64,000 nucleotides of DNA from Bacillota bacterium (GCA_023416585.1 JAEZHM010000081.1:248001-312000), one strand, 5' to 3'; numbered from the stretch's first letter, positions 18,168 through 26,911 are shown. Program-made: numbers and translations. The notes: generated by a model from the sequence alone, not told the origin.

Positions 18168-18183
18168 ATCACGAGGTGGCCAC

Positions 18184-19764
18184 ATGCGGAAACTCGAGAT
18201 CTTTGACAGTACCTTAAGGGACGGCGCTCAAGGGGAGGGCATCTCCTTCTCTGTCAGCGATAAACTCAGCATCGTCAAAGCCCTGGATGAATTCGGGGTG
18301 GATTATATCGAGGCTGGCAACCCCGGCTCCAACCCCAAGGACATTGAATTCTTTCAGCGGGTGAAGGAGCTGTCTTTCAAAAGCGCACGCTTGTGCGCCT
18401 TCGGCAGCACCTGCCGTAAGGAGACGAGGGCAGAGGAAGACAAAAACCTTCTCTCTCTTTTAAGCGCCGAAACACCCTCCGTGTCTATCTTCGGAAAATC
18501 CTGGGATATACACGTCTTGCAGGTGTTAAATACCACCCTGGAGGAAAATCTGCGCCTTGTATCCGACAGTGTGAAATTTTTCAATGATCATGACAAAGAG
18601 GTGATCTTCGATGCGGAGCACTTTTTTGACGGCTACCGGGAAAATTCTGCCTATGCTCTGGATGTTCTCACTGCTGCGCATAAAGCGGGGGCAGATGTGC
18701 TGTGCCTGTGTGATACAAACGGCGGCATGCTGCCGGACGCCATACAGGATATAGTAACAAAAGTTTGTTCCCTCTTCCCCGGTACCCGTATAGGTATCCA
18801 CTGCCATAACGACGCAGGCTGCGCCGTGGCTTCCTCTATTCTGGCTGTTAATGCAGGGGCCGTGCAGGTGCAGGGCACCTTTACCGGCATCGGCGAGCGG
18901 TGTGGGAATGCGGACTTGAGCGCCATCATACCGGGCCTTAAGCTGAAGATGGGCTATGACTGCAAGGGGGATCTGTTGAACCTTCGCCATACTGCCATCC
19001 GGCTTTCGGAAATGTGCAACATGTCCTTGTATACCGGCAAGCCTTATGTAGGGGCCAGCGCCTTCGCCCATAAGGGGGGCATGCATATCGATGGAGTAAG
19101 CAAGCTGACCCGCTCCTTCGAACATGTGTCCCCGGAAGCCGTGGGCAACGAGCGCAGGTTTTTGATGAGCGAGGTCTCCGGCCGCACCACGGTGCTGGCA
19201 AAGTTATCCGCCATGGCCCCCAGCCTTAACAAGGAATCGCCCGAAGTGGCGGAAATCGTGGCAAAGATCAAGGAGTTGGAGCACGAGGGCTTCCAGTTTG
19301 AGGCGGCAGACGCCAGCTTCGAACTGATGGTCACCCGCATTCTCCAGCGTTTTACACCGCACTTCACATTGGGCATGTACCGCATCAGCGGCGAATATCC
19401 TTCCCCCGACGGGGACAAGAGCGCTTCCGCCATGCTTTCCATCCAGGTGGATGGCCAGCAGGAGACCACCGCTGCCATGGGGAACGGCCCCGTGCACGCA
19501 TTGGACACGGCGCTGCGCAAGGCGCTGTCCGTGTTCTATCCGGAACTTACCAAGGTCCGCCTCATCGACTACAAGGTGCGTGTGCTGACTGGGCGGGCGG
19601 CCACCGCATCCCGCGTGCGGGTCCTGATCGAATCCAGCGACGGGGAAACCACCTGGACCACCGTAGGCGTATCTACCGACATCATTGCCGCCAGCTGGCA
19701 GGCGCTGTCGGATTCCATTGAATATATTCTGCACAAAAAGGAGGCTGCCGCTGTATGTCCATGA
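18184..19764 (+). CDS. cimA: (R)-citramalate synthase
   Basis: Condenses pyruvate and acetyl-CoA to citramalate, giving 2-oxobutyrate for isoleucine without threonine. The 526-residue protein has FDSTLRDGAQGEGISFS, the long-form pattern that separates CimA from LeuA (FGSTCRKET; VFDAEHFFDGY, where the first residue reads I), IGIHCHNDAGCAVASS, and a C-terminal regulatory domain. It lies between leuA and leuC, which supports a role in the same pathway. Its stop overlaps leuC by 10 bp. Confidence 0.92.
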   Translation: MRKLEIFDSTLRDGAQGEGISFSVSDKLSIVKALDEFGVDYIEAGNPGSNPKDIEFFQRVKELSFKSARLCAFGSTCRKETRAEEDKNLLSLLSAETPSVSIFGKSWDIHVLQVLNTTLEENLRLVSDSVKFFNDHDKEVIFDAEHFFDGYRENSAYALDVLTAAHKAGADVLCLCDTNGGMLPDAIQDIVTKVCSLFPGTRIGIHCHNDAGCAVASSILAVNAGAVQVQGTFTGIGERCGNADLSAIIPGLKLKMGYDCKGDLLNLRHTAIRLSEMCNMSLYTGKPYVGASAFAHKGGMHIDGVSKLTRSFEHVSPEAVGNERRFLMSEVSGRTTVLAKLSAMAPSLNKESPEVAEIVAKIKELEHEGFQFEAADASFELMVTRILQRFTPHFTLGMYRISGEYPSPDGDKSASAMLSIQVDGQQETTAAMGNGPVHALDTALRKALSVFYPELTKVRLIDYKVRVLTGRAATASRVRVLIESSDGETTWTTVGVSTDIIAASWQALSDSIEYILHKKEAAAVCP

Positions 19765-21017
19765 CCATGACCCAGAAGATACTGGCCGCCCACTGCGGGA
19801 AAGATACTTTAAAGCCGGGAGATATGATCCTGGCTAATACCGACCTTGTGCTAGGCAACGATATCACCTCTCCCGTGGCCATCAACGAATTTCAAAAGGC
19901 TGGGTGCGATTGCGTGTTCGATTGTGACAAGATCGCCCTGGTGCTGGATCACTTTACCCCCAACAAGGATATCAAGGCGGCAGAACAGTCCAAACAGATT
20001 CGAGAATTCGCAAATGATAAGAAGATAACCCATTTCTTCGACGTGGGGGAAATGGGCGTGGAACATGCTTTGCTTCCGGAAAAGGGCATGGTCACCGCAG
20101 GAGACCTTGTCATCGGCGCCGACAGCCACACCTGTACCTACGGCGCACTGGGCGCCTTTTCCACCGGCGTAGGCTCCACCGATATGGCGGCAGCCATGGC
20201 CTATGGCAAGGTATGGCTCAGGGTGCCCGCCGCGATTTCCGTAGTGCTTACGGGTAAGCTTCGCAAGTATGTTTCCGGCAAGGATGTGGTTTTGCACCTG
20301 ATCCATGAAATCGGCGTGGACGGGGCGCTGTATGAATCGCTGGAATTCTCGGGGGATGGCGTAGCCGCTCTTTCCATGGATGACCGGCTTTGCATTTGCA
20401 ATATGGCTATTGAGGCCGGCGCCAAGAACGGTATCTTCCCTGTGGATGAAAAGACGCTTGCTTATTTAAAAGAGCATGGAGCCAAGGAGCCCAAGGTGTA
20501 CATAGCCGACGAGGACGCCGCGTATGAACGGACGGTCCATATTGATCTGTCGAAATTAACATCCGTGGTAGCCTTCCCGCACCTGCCGGAAAACGGCAGG
20601 ACATTCGATGATATCGGGGACGTGCCTATACACCAGGTAGTGGTGGGTTCCTGCACCAACGGCCGGCTGTCGGATTTGCGGGAGGCTGCGCAGATCCTGA
20701 AGGGACGTAGGGTAGCAAAGGGCGTGCGCGCGCTGATCATCCCCGCTACCCAGCAGATCTGGCTGGATGCCATGAAGGAAGGGCTTCTGGAGATATTTGT
20801 GAACGCAGGCTGCGCCGTGTCCACGCCCACCTGCGGCCCATGCCTGGGCGGCCATATGGGCATCCTGGCGAAGGGTGAGCGCTGTGTGGCCACCACCAAC
20901 CGCAACTTCGTGGGCCGCATGGGTGACCCGCAAAGCGAAGTGTACCTGGCCAGCCCGGCGGTAGCGGCCGCTTCCGCGGTAACGGGAAAGCTGACATCGC
21001 CGGAAGCGTTGGCGTGA
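19755..21017 (+). CDS. leuC: 3-isopropylmalate dehydratase large subunit
   Basis: The aconitase-family large subunit. With LeuD it isomerises 2- to 3-isopropylmalate, and probably citramalate too. The 420-residue length is that of the bacterial/archaeal short type. The 4Fe-4S ligands are visible in VVGSCTNGRLSDLREA and CGPCLGGHMG; GADSHTCTYGALGAF is the conserved substrate segment. It starts inside the end of cimA. Downstream comes an unusual 637-bp repeat-filled gap before leuD. Confidence 0.95.
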   Translation: MSMTMTQKILAAHCGKDTLKPGDMILANTDLVLGNDITSPVAINEFQKAGCDCVFDCDKIALVLDHFTPNKDIKAAEQSKQIREFANDKKITHFFDVGEMGVEHALLPEKGMVTAGDLVIGADSHTCTYGALGAFSTGVGSTDMAAAMAYGKVWLRVPAAISVVLTGKLRKYVSGKDVVLHLIHEIGVDGALYESLEFSGDGVAALSMDDRLCICNMAIEAGAKNGIFPVDEKTLAYLKEHGAKEPKVYIADEDAAYERTVHIDLSKLTSVVAFPHLPENGRTFDDIGDVPIHQVVVGSCTNGRLSDLREAAQILKGRRVAKGVRALIIPATQQIWLDAMKEGLLEIFVNAGCAVSTPTCGPCLGGHMGILAKGERCVATTNRNFVGRMGDPQSEVYLASPAVAAASAVTGKLTSPEALA

Positions 21018-21022
21018 TGATG

Positions 21023-21063
21023 GTCGGGAAGGGGACTTTTTGAAAAAAGGTCCCTTTCCGGAC
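21023..21063. repeat. Long A/T-capped hairpin element, copy 2
   Basis: Immediately after the leuC stop, GTCGGGAAGGGGACTTTTT faces AAAAAAGGTCCC and TTTCCGGAC, forming a long imperfect hairpin. The left arm matches the element at 7591. Here it lies inside an operon, so it may reduce read-through into leuD/leuB or stabilise the upstream mRNA. Confidence 0.55.
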
Positions 21064-21171
21064 CCATCCCTGAAAAACTTCATCATTATCATAAAGATAT
21101 CAGATAGGTAGATGCTTGTATAAAGCATCAATGGAAATCATTTTTTGTAAACACGGTAATTAAATGAAGTA

Positions 21172-21620
21172 TGGCACCCGAGGGTCCAAGGCGATCGGAA
21201 AGCCCTGGTCGTGCCCGCAGGCGCGAAACTTCTCCTTGTTGCTTATAAGGGAACATGCTGGTTATAAAAGGAGAAGATACTCTAAAAAATAGTTCGACAT
21301 CCGAAGGTTCCCAAAGGGCGGCCGGAAAGCCCTTTGGTCGCGCCCGCAGGCGCGAAACTACTCCTAAATGCTTGTGAGGGAACAAGCTGTCTATAAAAGG
21401 AGAAGATACTCTAAAAAATAGTGCGACATCCGAAGGTTTCCAAAGGGCAACCGGAAAGCCCTTTGGTCGTGCCCGAAGGCGTGAAACTACTCCTAAATGC
21501 TTGTGAGGGAACATGCTGGTTATAAAAGGAGAAGATACTCTAAAAAATAGTTCGACATCCGAAGGTTCCCAAAGGGCGACCGGAAAGCCCTTTGGTCGCG
21601 CCCGCAGGCGCGAAATCTCT
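21172..21620. repeat. Tandem array of 129-bp hairpin repeats between leuC and leuD
   Basis: The unit occurs as a diverged 123-bp copy (21172-21294), two 129-bp copies (21295-21423, 21424-21552) and a partial copy (21553-21620). Each starts near CGACATCCGAAGGTT and holds two hairpins: CCAAAGGGC/GCCCTTTGG and GCGCC/GGCGC. The spacing part contains TATAAAAGGAGAAGATACTC. Both unit lengths are multiples of 3, which leaves a - strand frame open through much of the array (21128-21514, with a 43-residue internal period). I think that frame is a by-product. Part of the unit recurs at 28882. Confidence 0.85.
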
Positions 21621-21654
21621 TTCTGAATTGCTTTGAAATGGAAGGAGCATCAAG

Positions 21655-22140
21655 ATGAATTTAAACGGCAATGCCCTTTGTTACGGCGACAACGTAGATA
21701 CCGATGTCATCATCCCCGCTAGGTATTTGAACACCTCCAATCCCAAGGAGCTGGCCGCCCACTGCATGGAGGATATCGACCGGGATTTTTTGATAAAGGT
21801 GAAGCCCGGCGACATCATCGCATCGGGGCTGAACTTTGGCTGCGGTTCCTCCCGGGAGCATGCGCCGCTTGCCATCAAAACGGCGGGCATCTCCTGCGTG
21901 GTCGCCAAGAGCTTTGCCCGCATCTTCTACCGCAATGCCATCAACATCGGTCTGCCCATCATCGTCTGCGATGGGGATTTCCAAAACGGCGACGCGCTGG
22001 AAGTGGACCTGAATGAGGGCAAAATCCTAAACAAAACTACAGGAGATACATACTCCTTCCCGCCCTTCCCAGCCTTTTTGCAAAAGATCATCGAGGCTGG
22101 CGGCCTTATGAATGCCATGGCGGGAGGGGAGATCGCATGA
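21655..22140 (+). CDS. leuD: 3-isopropylmalate dehydratase small subunit
   Basis: A 161-residue swivel-domain subunit that completes the LeuCD dehydratase. It has DNVDTDVIIPARYLN near the N-terminus and the substrate loop FGCGSSREHAPLAIK, followed by ARIFYRNAINIGLP. The length is that of the short LeuD type that pairs with a 420-residue LeuC. The start ATG follows GGAAGGAGCATCAAG, so translation does not depend on leuC coupling. It overlaps leuB by ATGA. Confidence 0.95.
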   Translation: MNLNGNALCYGDNVDTDVIIPARYLNTSNPKELAAHCMEDIDRDFLIKVKPGDIIASGLNFGCGSSREHAPLAIKTAGISCVVAKSFARIFYRNAINIGLPIIVCDGDFQNGDALEVDLNEGKILNKTTGDTYSFPPFPAFLQKIIEAGGLMNAMAGGEIA

Positions 22141-23204
22141 CGTACAACATCGTTTTGGTGCCCGGCGACGGCATCGGGCCTGAGATTGTGGACGGAGCCG
22201 TTGCGGTTTTGAGGGCTGTCGGAGCAAAGTTGGGCCATACCTTCCGGTTTGAAACCGTTTTGGCCGGCGGCGCAGCGCTGGACAAGTTCGGCGTGCCCCT
22301 GCCGGAGGAAACGCTGGAGAAATGCCAGCAAAGCGACAGCGTGCTCTTAGGCGCCGTGGGCGGCCCCAAGTGGGATACGCTGCCCGGCCACCTACGGCCG
22401 GAGCGGGCGCTGCTGGGTATACGCAAAGGGCTTAACCTGTTTGCCAACTTGCGCCCGGCAAAGCTGATGCCCATGCTGGCTGCCGCCTCCCCCCTCCGGT
22501 CGGATATCGCGGCGCGCGGCGTAGACCTTCTCATAGTTCGGGAATTAACTGGCGGCATGTACTTTGGCCCCCGGGGCCGCGGGCTGGGTGATATGGGCGA
22601 AAACGCCTATGACACCGAGATCTATAGCCGGGGCGAAATCCAGCGCATTGGCCGCGTAGCCTTTGAGGCCGCCCGCAAGCGGGGCAAAAAGGTGTGCAGC
22701 ATCGATAAAGCCAACGTGCTGGAAAGCTCCAGGCTCTGGCGCGAAACCATGCATGAGCTGAAAAACGAATACCTGGATGTTGCCTATTCCGATATGCTGG
22801 TGGACAACGCCGCCATGCAGCTGATCCAGAATCCCGCCCAGTTCGACGTAATCGTCACCAGCAACCTGTTCGGTGATATATTGTCGGACGAGGCATCGCA
22901 ATTGACCGGTTCCATCGGCCTTCTGGCTTCCGCCTCGCTGGGGGAGGGAACGCTGGGCATGTATGAGCCCATCCACGGTTCCGCACCTGATATCGCGGGC
23001 CAGGGTGTCGCCAATCCCATCGCTACCATCTTATCCGCTGCTATGATGCTGAATCTTTCCTTCGGCCTTTCGGAGGAAGCAAAAGCAGTTGAAACAGCCG
23101 TTGAAATGGTGCTGCAAAAGGGCGCCCGCACCAGGGATATCGCGGCCGGCGGTGAATATATTTCGGGTGCGGAGATGACAAAAAGGATTACGGCGGAGAT
23201 TTGA
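22137..23204 (+). CDS. leuB: 3-isopropylmalate dehydrogenase
   Basis: An NAD-dependent oxidative decarboxylase, the last specific leucine step; it may also act on 3-methylmalate from the citramalate route. The 355-residue protein has LVPGDGIGPEIV, RELTGGMYFGPRG, the metal-binding YSDMLVDNAAMQL, and GSAPDIAGQGVANPIA. It overlaps leuD by 4 bases and ends the operon. No strong terminator directly follows; the palindromic element at 23257 may serve. Confidence 0.95.
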   Translation: MTYNIVLVPGDGIGPEIVDGAVAVLRAVGAKLGHTFRFETVLAGGAALDKFGVPLPEETLEKCQQSDSVLLGAVGGPKWDTLPGHLRPERALLGIRKGLNLFANLRPAKLMPMLAAASPLRSDIAARGVDLLIVRELTGGMYFGPRGRGLGDMGENAYDTEIYSRGEIQRIGRVAFEAARKRGKKVCSIDKANVLESSRLWRETMHELKNEYLDVAYSDMLVDNAAMQLIQNPAQFDVIVTSNLFGDILSDEASQLTGSIGLLASASLGEGTLGMYEPIHGSAPDIAGQGVANPIATILSAAMMLNLSFGLSEEAKAVETAVEMVLQKGARTRDIAAGGEYISGAEMTKRITAEI

Positions 23205-23256
23205 TAGAAAATGCACCGGAAATTACCGGCGTACAGAAATCAAATAGACCCTGCAC

Positions 23257-23340
23257 GCTGTCATCCTGAGGAACGCATTGACGAAGGATCTTAAAGCTGT
23301 ATACACGATCTAGCTCTTTCACATGATGTGAGATGACAGC
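23257..23340. repeat. 84-bp element with inverted ends (CTGTCATCCTGAG type)
   Basis: GCTGTCATC (23257-23265) and its inverse GATGACAGC (23332-23340) bound an 84-bp segment containing CATCCTGAGGAACGCATTG and ACGAAGGATCTT. Repeats of the type GTCATCCTGAG...CGAAGGATCT occur in many bacterial genomes as short non-coding elements. It lies between leuB and the tRNA gene. Only one copy is in this window. Confidence 0.55.
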
Positions 23341-23440
23341 CTGCGCGAGCTAACCTGCTTTCAGCACCTATGGTCATGATACGTCAGCAGATATATGCAG
23401 GCTGATCATCATTCCGTAGAAAATCTTACGATTTTCCCTC

Positions 23441-23469
23441 TTTACAACCTATTTGTTTTGTGTTATGAT
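23441..23469 (+). promoter_or_regulatory. Promoter of the tRNA-Ala gene
   Basis: TTTACA (23441-23446), 17-base spacer, TATGAT (23464-23469), 13 bases before the tRNA 5' end. Confidence 0.7.
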
Positions 23470-23482
23470 TGTGTTCGTTCGC

Positions 23483-23558
23483 GGGGCATTAGCGCAGTTG
23501 GTAGCGCACAACACTGGCAGTGTTGGGGTCAGGAGTTCGAGTCTCCTATGCTCCACCA
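23483..23558 (+). tRNA. tRNA-Ala (anticodon GGC)
   Basis: A full cloverleaf: acceptor GGGGCAT/ATGCTCC, D stem GCGC/GCGC, anticodon stem CAACA/TGTTG with loop CTGGCAG, and T stem AGGAG/CTCCT with TTCGAGT. CCA is encoded in the gene. The G3-U70 pair in the acceptor stem is the alanine identity element and agrees with the anticodon. Confidence 0.95.
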
Positions 23559-23567
23559 GCGAAGATA

Positions 23568-23605
23568 ACCGCAAGCTTCTGATGCATCGAAGCTTGCGGT
23601 TTTTA
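23568..23605 (+). terminator. Terminator after tRNA-Ala
   Basis: ACCGCAAGCTTC (23568-23579) pairs perfectly with GAAGCTTGCGGT (23589-23600), followed by TTTTA. Confidence 0.88.
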
Positions 23606-23750
23606 CATTATATAAAGCATAATATGGGAGTGAAATCGGGCGTTTCAAAAAACAGATATACAATCAGGGTTTGCTCCATGGGGGGACTGACTTATTGAAA
23701 ATAATTCGGACAAATTGCGAAAAAGGCCCCTCTGAAAGCTGATTGGCTTT

Positions 23751-24128
23751 TCAACGGAAAACATAGTGCCCAATCAAATTCCCTATGGTTTTGATATCCG
23801 TCTGGCCTGTAAACTCCAATTTTACCTTGCCAAGTCCGCTGAACCAAAGTTCCAGTTCACTGTCTAGATCCAATACGCCGGCTGTTTCCACGGAGAATGC
23901 CTGGATTTTGTTGTAGGGGAGAGAGGAAAAGTCTTTCTTTTTTCCCGTTAAGCCCTGCACATTGATTACAATCAGGCGCATGTTGGTAAATACAACGCCG
24001 TCCCGTATGCCTTTATACGAGGCAATGATTTGCTCGTTTGAAACCAGCAATGGAGCTAACATTTCCTGAAACTCACCGTTTGAGACGTGACGAAGCTTTA
24101 GAAAACTTGCATTTTGAAAGTCGATCAT
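23751..24128 (-). CDS. PH-domain (YvbH/bPH-like) protein
   Basis: A 125-residue protein that looks like a single bacterial pleckstrin-homology domain: short strands with the pattern EQIIASYKGIRDGVVFTNMRLIVIN, then KKDFSSLPYNKIQAFSVET and a C-terminal helix (IKTIGNLIGHYVF). Such domains are common in Bacillota; their ligand is unknown. It has no membrane segment. It lies 81 bp downstream of the peptidoglycan-binding protein gene on the same strand, so co-transcription is possible. The region 23606-23750 upstream of its stop holds no gene that I can support. Confidence 0.7.
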   Translation of the reverse strand: MIDFQNASFLKLRHVSNGEFQEMLAPLLVSNEQIIASYKGIRDGVVFTNMRLIVINVQGLTGKKKDFSSLPYNKIQAFSVETAGVLDLDSELELWFSGLGKVKLEFTGQTDIKTIGNLIGHYVFR

Positions 24129-24209
24129 TTGTATACCACCTTATATATTCTAGACAGCCGGAAACCCTTTCTCAACAGAAAATAAATCGCATCTGTGCTA
24201 TATCATTTT

Positions 24210-24923
24210 CTATTTCTTCTTCGCATTTTCGCTGTACAAAAGTGTTAACGTCTTTTCCCCTGCGACGCCGTCGGCCTTCAGGCCATTTTTTTCCTGGAAT
24301 GCTTCAACAGCCTTTTCGGTGCCGCGGCCATAAACGCCGTCGGCCTGCCCGTTCTTTAAATATCCAAGCGCTATCAGCTTCTCCTGCAAGGCCTTCACCT
24401 CATCGCTTTTGACGCCCCGCCCAAGCACCGTTACGGGTGCTGCGGTAGCGGAGGGTGCAAAAGACGGCGTAGCAGCTTTGGGCGGAGGGGTGATAGGAGA
24501 CTGCGTGATCATTGCTTTGGATGGTGTTGGTATCGTATTGGTTGGTGGGGTATCAACCGAATGGCTGTTTGTGGGGGCTGATACGGGGATTGTATTGTTG
24601 CGGGGGAGCGCATTTGCCAGCAAAAGAATGATAACAAAGCTGAAAAGGATCCATGGCCATATGGGTCGTTTCCTTTTTGGCTCCTGCCGCTTCACATAAG
24701 TCATGCCCGTACTTGAATTTATATTGCTGCTTTGCTGACGCCGCGAGCCGCGGCTTGTCGGCCTTTGTGAATAGCCGCCTTGCATTTTGTGAATTGGACT
24801 CGCATTAAAATTTGTTCCATTTGCTGTAAAGTTAAAGCGTGCGGCTTTTAAACCCCAGCCTATGCCCGAACTGCACAAACATGGATGTCCCGTGCCAAAG
24901 GAGTTATTAAACTGTAAACCCAT
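24210..24923 (-). CDS. Membrane protein with peptidoglycan-binding domain
   Basis: A 237-residue protein. The N-terminal 80 residues are polar; a membrane segment (WPWILFSFVIILLLANAL) follows, then a Pro/Thr/Ser-rich linker and a C-terminal PG_binding_1 domain (about 170-232: VKALQEKLIALGYLKNG, ADGVYGRGTEKAVEAFQ). It would sit in the membrane with the binding domain outside against the wall. ATG 24923 is chosen because GGAGG lies 8 bases upstream; the frame extends to a GTG at 25040 with no ribosome binding site. Confidence 0.75.
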   Translation of the reverse strand: MGLQFNNSFGTGHPCLCSSGIGWGLKAARFNFTANGTNFNASPIHKMQGGYSQRPTSRGSRRQQSSNINSSTGMTYVKRQEPKRKRPIWPWILFSFVIILLLANALPRNNTIPVSAPTNSHSVDTPPTNTIPTPSKAMITQSPITPPPKAATPSFAPSATAAPVTVLGRGVKSDEVKALQEKLIALGYLKNGQADGVYGRGTEKAVEAFQEKNGLKADGVAGEKTLTLLYSENAKKK

Positions 24924-25133
24924 AGCGATACCCTCCGGTATGTAGGTGTCGTATGACTGCGCTCGTGTGATAAATGTATTGCTAAGAATCATGGTACCGT
25001 ACAGATCAAGGACGATTCCCGGTGTACGGTTTCGCTTCACTTTGTACTAAAGGACGCTCGCTTCATCAGTCAGGTTAATGGTCTGTGCAAACATCTCATT
25101 TCACTTAAAATTATTACATTTTGTCTATACATT

Positions 25134-25162
25134 ATTATAGCCTAAATGGAGGAAGTTGGCAA
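25134..25162 (-). promoter_or_regulatory. Promoter for the peptidoglycan-binding protein gene
   Basis: Read on the - strand: TTGCCA (25162-25157), 17-base spacer, perfect TATAAT (25139-25134). It reads toward the gene starting at 24923, leaving a leader of about 200 bases. Confidence 0.6.
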
Positions 25163-25438
25163 TATATATCTGTTTTATTCAAACTGTTCAATGGTGTTTG
25201 AACTATATGATTTCTACGTTTTTATTTATATCTCGACTAAAAATAATCGCTAAATTCAATAATTCCCTAATGAAAACTGCATATGCGGTATTAGCTGAAA
25301 ACAATGATAATGAAATGGCCGGCCCTTTTACCCTCATCAGCCATATGATGGACTAATGGATAAAGTGGCCGGCCTATTTGCTTACATTACCAATGACTGG
25401 GGGAGGGTAACAGTTTTCCTTTGCCGATTGACCATACT
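25163..25438. other. Gene-free A/T-rich stretch
   Basis: No credible gene. A short + strand frame (25156-25356) has no ribosome binding site and no recognisable product. Two copies of TGGCCGGCC (near 25317 and 25369) stand about 50 bp apart. Nothing else is supported. Confidence 0.4.
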
Positions 25439-25654
25439 TTATCTGTGTGAAATGCTCCACCGCAGCATTTCACAGATTTCTCGCACTGTTTCCTCCTTAT
25501 CGCGTATGGCGTCGCGAACTTCCCTGGATGGTAATATCACCTGTTTTCCTGCATACCGCGGTTTGAACAGGCTGCGCAGCATGTCGCGCACCCGAGTTAT
25601 TTTGCCAAAGCCTGCCTTGGCCTTTGCAAGTTGAAGAGATTCTTTAGCAAGCAT
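25439..25654 (-). CDS. Small helical protein of unknown function in the ECF sigma operon
   Basis: A 71-residue, Lys/Arg/Glu-rich, mostly helical protein (LAKESLQLAKAKAGFGKI; VRDAIRDKEETVREICEM). No family is recognised. The start ATG has AAGGAGG 10 bases upstream, good evidence of translation. It lies 45 bp after the 398-residue gene of the sigma-factor operon and is probably its last gene. The 3' end overlaps an inverted repeat (25443-25456 with 25464-25475) that may act as a transcript end. Confidence 0.55.
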   Translation of the reverse strand: MLAKESLQLAKAKAGFGKITRVRDMLRSLFKPRYAGKQVILPSREVRDAIRDKEETVREICEMLRWSISHR

Positions 25655-25699
25655 TCATTACGCACCTCCTTTTGGTGCAATGTGAGAAGCATGGTTGTA

Positions 25700-26896
25700 T
25701 TACAAGAGTCGGAATTCCGCTGCGTTGATGGCTTGGATATCCGGATCGGTAAGCTGATCATCATTCAATATGTCATTGAGCAGGCTAACCTCAACGGTGT
25801 CGGAGCCGATTATCTCCACTATTGACCTCTGTTCCGGAGAGCAGGAAACATTCACGCAGTCTTTGATCATCAGCCTTTCCTCGATCCATTCAGGAGGAAT
25901 ATCCTTATCCAGTTTCACGTTGACACAGCCCAAAAGGGTGATTCCTTCCGGATGCCTTTCCAGCAGGCCCTTGTCCAGCTTAAAGGAAACCTTGTCCCGA
26001 ATAACCAGACCTTTTACCGGCTCCAGCGTTTTGTATTCGGAACTTATGGCACAGAAAGAATTGATGAGTTTTTCAGGAAGCTGAATGCTGCCCAGCACTT
26101 TCAGGTACTCAAGCTGTCCAATAAGCGGCTCGCTATCCATATCCAGCATAAGATCACCGGTGATATACAGCTTCGTTCCATATCTTTTCAAAAGCGCTTC
26201 GTTCAGCGCGATGTCGCCGCCCACATAGGCGCAGCCGTCGGGCACGATATGGATTTCCGTGTTTTCATTGAACAGGGGGAGTGCTGCTTCTGCCAGAGAT
26301 TCCGCAAGAACTGCGGTTTTAGTCAGAAAGCGAACGCCTTTGTTTTGCAGGGCTGCCACATCGGCATTGCCGCTTAATATCGCGACGCGGCGTTTGGCGT
26401 AATACCGCCCGGCCTTGGCCCTTAAACGGAAGGTTTTATCCACCAGAAAGGAGTTGTCCAGCCGTACAACGTCGGCAGGATAGCAATCGGTGCTGCCATT
26501 GACCCTGAGCATGCTCAGCTCTCCCGATAGGCTGTCGGGATAGGTGACGCTGCCATTAACCTGGATGAAGGCGTAATGGCGCAGGATCTCCTCCGTATCC
26601 TTCCCGATTTCCAAGGAGCCGTTGACAAGAAGTGCCACAGGTTGATTGGGAGCGCCGCCCGGCATGATTTCGCACTTGCCGTTTACTACCTTGAGTTCGG
26701 CATTGTCTGGCTTTACAAGCACCGTGGCGGCGTCCACGACGACGTGATATTTGGGCATAAGTTCTTGTGTTTTTGCCGAGGTCAGAACCAGTGCCGCCTT
26801 TACGAAGATGCTTTCGTAAGCCGCTAAAGTGGATTCGGCAACATTGCTCATGTCGCACAGCGCGCAGTTGATGCGCATGCTCTTTTTCTGTTCCAT
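25700..26896 (-). CDS. Repeat-containing protein of unknown function paired with an ECF sigma factor
   Basis: A 398-residue protein with no membrane segment. It repeats a short motif of the form hydrophobic-x-G-S-x-x-hydrophobic: VNGSLEI, VNGSVTY, VNGSTDC, ITGDLML, VLGSIQL, LLGCVNV, IIGSDTV. The copies lie about 20-60 residues apart, which suggests stacked beta turns (a solenoid). The start ATG 26896 has AAGGAG 8 bases upstream, 15 bp after the sigma gene stop. A gene in this place is often an anti-sigma factor, but it lacks the usual zinc or transmembrane features. Function unknown; it may sense or be controlled by the sigma factor. Confidence 0.6.
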   Translation of the reverse strand: MEQKKSMRINCALCDMSNVAESTLAAYESIFVKAALVLTSAKTQELMPKYHVVVDAATVLVKPDNAELKVVNGKCEIMPGGAPNQPVALLVNGSLEIGKDTEEILRHYAFIQVNGSVTYPDSLSGELSMLRVNGSTDCYPADVVRLDNSFLVDKTFRLRAKAGRYYAKRRVAILSGNADVAALQNKGVRFLTKTAVLAESLAEAALPLFNENTEIHIVPDGCAYVGGDIALNEALLKRYGTKLYITGDLMLDMDSEPLIGQLEYLKVLGSIQLPEKLINSFCAISSEYKTLEPVKGLVIRDKVSFKLDKGLLERHPEGITLLGCVNVKLDKDIPPEWIEERLMIKDCVNVSCSPEQRSIVEIIGSDTVEVSLLNDILNDDQLTDPDIQAINAAEFRLL

Positions 26897-26911
26897 GAAA
26901 ACTACTCCTTT

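Noticed and set aside
21172..21620. CRISPR array
   Set aside because: Units are 129 bp and nearly identical along their full length, with no variable spacers, and no cas genes are near.
23483..23558. Integrated element at the tRNA gene
   Set aside because: No integrase and no repeated tRNA 3' end was found nearby.
24409..24699. + strand 96-residue Gly/Val-rich ORF
   Set aside because: It is the complement of the Pro/Thr-rich linker of the peptidoglycan-binding protein; composition bias explains it.
25156..25356. + strand 66-residue ORF
   Set aside because: No ribosome binding site and no recognisable composition; it lies over a - strand promoter.
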